Source: Anaerolineales bacterium (GTDB lineage: Bacteria; Chloroflexota; Anaerolineae; Anaerolineales; Villigracilaceae). From it: a stretch of DNA of 9,475 nt. A model generated the notes under the pieces. It was not told the origin of the DNA. It was given only the letters and a program-made list of their open reading frames with translations, and did no database searches. Positions 5,840 through 9,475 of the stretch are shown piece by piece. The position numbers were made by a program, and so were the translations under genes. Numbering within the stretch: position 1 is the stretch's first letter; each line of letters opens with the position of its first letter. Location of the stretch: assembly GCA_017882065.1 (NCBI GenBank), contig JADGQD010000069.1:1-9475 (forward strand), written 5' to 3'.

Positions 5840-7142
5840 ACTCCAATACCGGGCTGAAATCTGGGCGTTCGGCGATGAAGATTGCCCCGGTGGGGCAGAT
5901 GCGGGCGCATTCCGGCGCGCTGCCGCACAGGTCGCAGACCACCGGGTACCAATCCAACGAACGTCCATCCTCGAAGGTGAGGCCCATTTCCGAATGAATA
6001 ATGACCTGCGTCGGGCAGATGGCCACACATTTGGCGCAGTTGTCACAGTGTTCGGGCAGAAGTTCCACTGCGCCGCTCTCGAGGTGCCAGCGCAGGGCTT
6101 TCGTTGGGCAAACATCGATGCACTTTTTACAGATAGTGCAGAACATGACCTTATGCTGCCCGGGTTTGCTCCCGGATTCAATTCGCAAACGCGCCTGATT
6201 GGTGCCGTAGTCACCGTTGCCATGGCTGGCCACGCAAGCACCCACACACAAGTTGCAGCCAGTGCACAAGGCCGGTTTGGCCTTCAAGCGCATGAAATCC
6301 CAGGCTACGCCGCGCAAGGCTTCATCCACCGTCCAGCCGTGGTGGCCAATGTTGTTGAGTTGTTCGATCATCGCTTTGGGGTTCGGTGATTTGGTCACGT
6401 TGCGGCCCATCAAGCAACCGGAGGCCCCGGCTTCATGGGCTTCAGCGTACAGCTCCAAAGCGTCGCGCTCGTTGTCTGAACGGGCGCCCCCCAAAACTAG
6501 GGTTGGCACGCCGCTGACCTCGATCAGGTTACGGAAAGAATCCACATCCCCAGTGTAAGGGATCTTGAGAGCGTCGGCTCCGATCTCTACTGCCATGCGC
6601 GCCCCCAGGGTAAGAATCTCAACAATATTAGCACCGGTCACCTGTCCGCCGTAGGCCAGCGGCTCGATGATACAGGGCAACCCGGCCCGACGGCATTCAT
6701 TGACGAACTTTGCACACTTGTCTATGCCGATGGTTTCCACTTTGTCGCTGTAACCTAGAAACAAATAAACCGTGATGGCAGTGGCACCCAGGGACAGGGC
6801 CTGTTCAGCGGTGATGACTTTCTCATTGATTAGCAGGCGTTGGGGCACAGCGTTAGTCACATTTGAGGTGCCCAAGCGGGGCATATTCATCCAGTCGGCG
6901 CGCACGATCAGGGCCGGGCCATCCCGCCCTTTGAAGAGAGGGGCCAGCCGCAGAGCCTGACCGGGGGCCAGCAAAATGCCATCCACGCCGCCAGCAATCA
7001 CGGCCTCGATGGTCGATCGCAGGTTGACTACATTAGGGGTGACATCACTCATATAACCATGGTCAGCGGCTACGCAAATGGCCCGGCCATCGCCATGGCG
7101 ATTGAACAAGCGGTCCATGCGGGTTTGCAGTCCGATTTTCAT
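5838..7142 (-). CDS. Class I aldolase (FbaB/DhnA/LsrF type) fused to a C-terminal four-cluster polyferredoxin
   Basis: One uninterrupted 434-residue frame joins two families. Residues 1 to ~285 are a DhnA/FbaB-type class I aldolase TIM barrel: 'AADHGY' (25-30), 'IRVRADW'-like strand around 79-84, 'ADALKIPYTGD' with Schiff-base Lys193, and phosphate-binding 'LGGARSD' (217-223) and 'MGRNV' (245-249). Residues ~290-434 hold 16 cysteines in four [4Fe-4S] motifs: 293/296/299/303, 335/338/341/345, 366/369/372/376 and 403/406/412/416. This is the layout of electron-transfer subunits such as AorB of bacterial AORs and HycB-like proteins. Ordinary family aldolases are about 260-300 residues and have no clusters. 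The gene follows its lysine-less paralogue by one base and precedes AOR by nine. I infer that it makes an aldehyde and also serves as the AOR electron carrier. The aldolase substrate is unknown, although the intact phosphate motifs suggest a phosphorylated compound. Confidence 0.92.
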   Translation of the reverse strand: MKIGLQTRMDRLFNRHGDGRAICVAADHGYMSDVTPNVVNLRSTIEAVIAGGVDGILLAPGQALRLAPLFKGRDGPALIVRADWMNMPRLGTSNVTNAVPQRLLINEKVITAEQALSLGATAITVYLFLGYSDKVETIGIDKCAKFVNECRRAGLPCIIEPLAYGGQVTGANIVEILTLGARMAVEIGADALKIPYTGDVDSFRNLIEVSGVPTLVLGGARSDNERDALELYAEAHEAGASGCLMGRNVTKSPNPKAMIEQLNNIGHHGWTVDEALRGVAWDFMRLKAKPALCTGCNLCVGACVASHGNGDYGTNQARLRIESGSKPGQHKVMFCTICKKCIDVCPTKALRWHLESGAVELLPEHCDNCAKCVAICPTQVIIHSEMGLTFEDGRSLDWYPVVCDLCGSAPECARICPTGAIFIAERPDFSPVLE

Positions 7143-7143
7143 T

Positions 7144-7917
7144 TCACACTACCACCGGGGCATGCACCAGGGTCTTCAAAGCCTGCAGGATGGCTGCCGG
7201 ATCGTCGACCGCGAAGATGCACTCATCGAGCCAGAAACCGGCTGCGCCCAGTTGCAGGGCTTCAGCCAATTCGGGTGAATCCGGTTCCAGGCTGCCAGAT
7301 CTAACCCACACTGGCAGGCCATTGCTCATTGCTTGGATGGTCTTAAAGGATTGTGTTCCCGGCCAAGGCACGATGATGCCGTCAGCGCCTCCTTCAAGAG
7401 CGTAGGAGACGCCCAGTTCGATGGCTTTGTTCAGCAGGACCACCCGCGGGCCGATAGGCTGTACATCCACAAGCAACGGTATGCCCAGGTTGAGCCCTTC
7501 CAAGGCCAAATTGACCACCCGCTGCATGCACTGGGCTTCGATTTCCTCTTCGTGCCCAAGGATGAAGTGCATCACCAGGGCATTGGCGCCCAGGTCTAAG
7601 GCATCCGCGGGGTTCAGAAGGGGAATGTATTGGATCGTTTCAGGTGGCAGCACGAAGTCATCCCCGCGCAGGGCGTTGGTCCAGTCAGCACGTATCAGCA
7701 GAGCGGCCTCCTGGCGAGTGCGTGGTCCCAGATTACGCGCCTGCCCGGGACTGGTGACGATACCATCCAATAACGGTAGCAATGGGTTGACGGCTTCTGC
7801 AAAATGCTCCAATCCTGGACGCACCCCTAGCACCAGGCCGTTGCTGGTGTCAACCACCAGGCTGCGTCCGTCGGCAGGGTTGATGAATTCACTCATGCGG
7901 TATTGTTTGTTGTTCAT
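7144..7917 (-). CDS. Aldolase-like TIM-barrel protein lacking the Schiff-base lysine (paralogue of the next gene)
   Basis: A 257-residue protein that aligns by eye with the aldolase half of the next gene over most of its length: 'SPGQARNLGP' (56-65) against 'APGQALRLAP', 'LIRADWTN' (74-81) against 'IVRADWMN', and 'LEGGADGIIVPWPGTQSF' (174-191) against 'EIGADALKIPYTGDVDSF'. The catalytic lysine position holds Ile182 (codon 7372-7374, ATC). The tyrosine three residues on is Trp185. The phosphate-binding GG and GRN sites are replaced by 'RSGSLEPDS' (206-214) and 'LDE' (230-232), and the 'ADHG' site reads 'VDTSNG'. It therefore cannot work as a standard class I aldolase. It could be a regulatory or structural partner of its paralogue, or an enzyme with different chemistry. 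Its ATG overlaps the larA stop as ATGA, and a strong GAGGAGA site lies inside larA. Confidence 0.85.
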   Translation of the reverse strand: MNNKQYRMSEFINPADGRSLVVDTSNGLVLGVRPGLEHFAEAVNPLLPLLDGIVTSPGQARNLGPRTRQEAALLIRADWTNALRGDDFVLPPETIQYIPLLNPADALDLGANALVMHFILGHEEEIEAQCMQRVVNLALEGLNLGIPLLVDVQPIGPRVVLLNKAIELGVSYALEGGADGIIVPWPGTQSFKTIQAMSNGLPVWVRSGSLEPDSPELAEALQLGAAGFWLDECIFAVDDPAAILQALKTLVHAPVVV

Positions 7918-9191
7918 ACATCTCCTCGCAAATAAGGGATCGTTTGCGGTCCTTCGGGAATGACACAGATACGTGCCTGGGAACCATATTTCTCCTGCAA
8001 TTGCGAGATCGTTTGCTCGAGACTGCGGCAGGGGATGAACAACGCCCGTTCGATTTGCTCGTCAGAAAGGCCGTCGCTGTAAACGTAAACGTCTGCGCGG
8101 CGTTGAATCTGAGCCTGGATTTGCACTTGCCACTGATCTTGCGCACTGAAGCCAGGCTGTGAGATTATGTCAACCACACTCTGAGGTGAGCCGGCCTCGG
8201 CCAGCAACATCGCATAACGCCCGTGATTGGGCAGGCCGTCCTCGCAAGCCGTGGCGATGAGAATTGTACCTCCCTGCCGTACGATCTGGTTGGCGGCACT
8301 CATGCCTTTCACCGATTGGTACAGGTTCTGGTCAAGGGGATAGCCGCTGTTGGTTGTAATCACGATATCGTAGGGCTTGTCTACTGCGCGCATGGCGTTC
8401 TCTTTCACAAAGGCACAACCCGTTGCAAAAGCGGACAGCATATCGCCGGCGAAGATGCCGGTGATCTCCTGCCTGACGTTGAGGGACACGTTCAGCAGGA
8501 AAGCGGGATTGGTGCGCAAGGCGACCTCGCGCATTTCCTCCCAGATGGGATTCCCTTCAATGACTCCCCAGGACGCTTTGGGGTGGGCGATCATCTCAAG
8601 CCCGTGATTGGTATAGACGCTCTCTGCCCCAGCCAGCGAGGGGATGACTGCCTTGGGCCCTCCACTGAAGCCAGCGAAAAAGTGAGGTTCAATGAAGCCG
8701 GTCAGGATGCGCACATCGGCTTCGAGATAAAAGCGATTTAAGCGCACCGGATGTCCCAACGAAGTTTCACCCAATGAGACTAGGTTAGTGTCATCGCTGC
8801 AGTCGTGTTGGAGGCAGCGGTAACCTTCTACGATGCGGTCGCCGAGCATTACGCGCAACTCCGCTTCCGTTTGCGGGCGGTGTGTGCCCAAACCGTTTAA
8901 CAGGGTGATTTTATTCCGCGCAATCCCCGCCGTCTCCAATTCGTCCAGCAGAACGGGCAGGATACGGTCGTTGGGAGTGGCGCGGGTGATGTCAGTATGT
9001 ACCACCACAACGCTATCGCCAGGCTTGACGAGTTCGGCCAGCGGAGCCGATCCGATAGGATTGCGCAATGCCTCCCGCAACGCCTCAGGCTCGTCGGGCA
9101 GACCGGGCAGGAAGCGCGGCGCCAACACATCCACCGTGTCGGGTAATGTTACCGTCAGACCGTGGCGGCCATAAGTCAGCTTAATGTGCAT
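7914..9191 (-). CDS. larA: LarA-family nickel-pincer-dependent 2-hydroxyacid racemase/epimerase
   Basis: A 425-residue protein of normal LarA length, counted from the ATG at 9191. LarA racemises lactate through hydride transfer with a nickel-pincer nucleotide covalently bound to a lysine; relatives act on other 2-hydroxyacids and sugar acids. The residues expected from the Lactiplantibacillus enzyme are all present at a nearly constant offset: Asp67 and Arg70 in 'HTDITRATP', His104 in 'LGTHRPQ', His170 and cofactor Lys180 in 'EPHFFAGFSGGPKAVIP', Ni-ligand candidate His196 in 'NHGLEM', Lys295 in 'SVKG', and Trp354. An active enzyme is therefore likely. The open frame extends to 9299, but those 36 extra codons run through a decamer repeat and lack a family counterpart, so I reject them. 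The cofactor genes larB, larC and larE are absent from the window. It is the first clearly visible gene of the operon. The substrate may not be lactate. Confidence 0.9.
   Translation of the reverse strand: MHIKLTYGRHGLTVTLPDTVDVLAPRFLPGLPDEPEALREALRNPIGSAPLAELVKPGDSVVVVHTDITRATPNDRILPVLLDELETAGIARNKITLLNGLGTHRPQTEAELRVMLGDRIVEGYRCLQHDCSDDTNLVSLGETSLGHPVRLNRFYLEADVRILTGFIEPHFFAGFSGGPKAVIPSLAGAESVYTNHGLEMIAHPKASWGVIEGNPIWEEMREVALRTNPAFLLNVSLNVRQEITGIFAGDMLSAFATGCAFVKENAMRAVDKPYDIVITTNSGYPLDQNLYQSVKGMSAANQIVRQGGTILIATACEDGLPNHGRYAMLLAEAGSPQSVVDIISQPGFSAQDQWQVQIQAQIQRRADVYVYSDGLSDEQIERALFIPCRSLEQTISQLQEKYGSQARICVIPEGPQTIPYLRGDV
7921..7927 (-). promoter_or_regulatory. Ribosome binding site for the aldolase-like gene, inside the 3' end of larA
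   Basis: GAGGAGA on the minus strand sits three bases before the ATG at 7917, with its AGGAG core four bases away. It supports this start over the internal ATG at 7896, which has no such site. Together with the four-base ATGA overlap it implies translation coupled to larA. Confidence 0.75.
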
Positions 9192-9206
9192 CGCTTTTAA
9201 AAGGGA

Positions 9207-9236
9207 CACGGATTCGCACAGACAATCACGGATTCG
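9207..9236 (-). repeat. Three-unit decamer repeat just upstream of larA
   Basis: On the minus strand three 10-base units lie end to end: CGAATCCGTG, ATTGTCTGTG, CGAATCCGTG. The outer two are identical and the middle one shares the TGTG/CGTG ending. The array ends 15 bases before the larA ATG. The 20-base spacing of identical units equals about two helical turns, so an operator is possible. Similar ATCCGTG/TCTGTG runs are also dispersed intergenic repeats in many environmental genomes. Confidence 0.6.
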
Positions 9237-9281
9237 AGTTGATTGGGTCTTAGAGAATTCCCGTGAAAAGGGGGAAGATGC

Positions 9282-9320
9282 GAGGGTGTGGGCGGGCATA
9301 CGCCCACCTGCACTTCCCTC
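9282..9320. repeat. GC-rich hairpin in the larA upstream region
   Basis: GTGGGCG (9288-9294) and CGCCCAC (9301-9307) form a perfect seven-base inverted repeat around a six-base loop. An outer pair, GAGGG (9282-9286) and CCCTC (9316-9320), can extend it across an internal loop. On the minus strand it is followed about ten bases on by CCCCCTTTTC rather than a clean T-run. It is therefore at best a weak attenuator, or a regulator site or extragenic palindrome. Confidence 0.6.
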
Positions 9321-9427
9321 CCATTTTACAGCCCCGCCATGGCAAATCCCTGAGAATTTGTTGAGTTATCGCCGCAGTGAAAAGAATCCTGGGTATTTGT
9401 GCAATCCGCGTCCACTCTTTCTAAGAA

Positions 9428-9475
9428 TTAAAGTGCCCGGTCAATAAACTCGCGGGTATGAACATTGACAGGCAC
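9428..9475 (-). CDS. Possible C-terminal end of an upstream minus-strand gene
   Basis: The minus-strand frame from the window edge reads 'VPVNVHTREFIDRAL' and stops at TAA 9430-9428. The segment looks protein-like and loosely resembles the C-terminal 'IPV...NVNDPEFADR' of the Tm-1-like protein in this window, but 15 residues are too few to assign a family or to exclude chance. If real, the larA operon is preceded at about 236 bases by another gene on the same strand. Confidence 0.3.
   Translation of the reverse strand: MPVNVHTREFIDRAL

Larger units (their letters stand above)
9192..9475. other. Intergenic region upstream of larA
   Basis: These 284 bases hold the decamer repeat, the GC-rich hairpin, an eight-base palindrome GCCATGGC (9336-9343) and possibly the end of another minus-strand gene. 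I looked for a sigma-70 promoter reading toward larA. Candidate -35-like elements (TTGACC near 9441-9446, TTGCCA near 9339-9344) have no well-spaced -10 partner, so no promoter is called. Confidence 0.5.

Noticed and set aside
5829..5845. Possible frameshift or fused-ORF artefact between the aldolase-ferredoxin and AOR genes
   Set aside because: Both genes have complete ends, a clear stop codon and a correctly spaced ribosome site, so the junction is a normal intergenic gap.
5631..6389. Long + strand open frame of 252 codons
   Set aside because: It lies opposite the AOR and aldolase-ferredoxin genes, both with complete motif sets; its translation has no recognisable domain. The same holds for the + frames at 3684-4454 and 7421-7963.
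9207..9236. CRISPR-like repeat
   Set aside because: There are only three adjoining 10-base units with no spacers, far from CRISPR repeat length, and no cas genes.
9192..9299. N-terminal extension of the LarA frame to 9299 (36 extra codons)
   Set aside because: It translates through the decamer repeat and the larA leader, has no family counterpart, and the normal LarA N-terminus 'MHIKLTYG' starts at 9191.
9320..9475. Sigma-70 promoter for the larA operon
   Set aside because: TTGACC- and TTGCCA-like elements lack a -10 box at 16-18 bases, so a call would be a guess.

Overview
The window looks like a catabolic gene region from an anaerobic bacterium. The grounds are an oxygen-sensitive tungsten or molybdenum aldehyde:ferredoxin oxidoreductase (AOR), a polyferredoxin domain, a nickel-dependent LarA-type racemase, and inositol-pathway genes that resemble the Thermotoga set. 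GC content is roughly 55-65 %, Shine-Dalgarno sites are clear, and short heptad and decamer intergenic repeats are present. This could fit Chloroflexota (Anaerolineae), but that is only an impression. No rRNA, tRNA, mobile element or CRISPR array is visible.

Left part, + strand (1-1169). The 3' end of a probable zinc-dependent dehydrogenase (scyllo-inosose 3-dehydrogenase-like) is followed by an unusual heptad inverted repeat and then a complete xylose-isomerase-like TIM-barrel epimerase resembling 5-keto-L-gluconate epimerase (IolO). This is the tail of an inositol or sugar-acid operon. It ends at a strong intrinsic terminator (1141-1169). Between the stop codon and the terminator, on the opposite strand, lies a remnant of the first ~42 codons of a lutA-like lactate oxidation gene, which marks an old rearrangement junction. 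GC falls from about 66 % to about 50 % inside the last ~145 bases of the epimerase gene.

Main part, - strand (9191 down to 1188). Seven tightly packed genes, with gaps of 17 bases or less or with overlaps, read in this order: LarA-family hydroxyacid racemase/epimerase; a class I aldolase-like protein lacking the Schiff-base lysine; a complete class I aldolase fused to a C-terminal polyferredoxin with 16 cysteines in four [4Fe-4S] motifs; AOR; a TSUP (TauE/SafE) membrane transporter; a Tm-1-like ATP-binding protein (UPF0261); and a 'phosphoenolpyruvate hydrolase' family TIM barrel. The last two are the two halves of the plant Tm-1 protein.

How they may work together (inference). LarA would set the stereochemistry of a 2-hydroxyacid. 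The aldolase pair would cleave a C-C bond to release an aldehyde. The AOR would oxidise that aldehyde, passing electrons to the iron-sulfur domain fused to the aldolase that made it. The TSUP protein would move an organic or sulfur-containing anion, and the Tm-1/TIM-barrel pair would carry out an ATP-dependent step of unknown chemistry. The substrate cannot be told from sequence. The aldolase-polyferredoxin fusion beside an AOR is the most unusual feature.

Right end (9192-9475). Before larA lie a three-unit decamer repeat, a GC-rich hairpin and possibly the last 15 codons of another - strand gene. No convincing promoter was seen.
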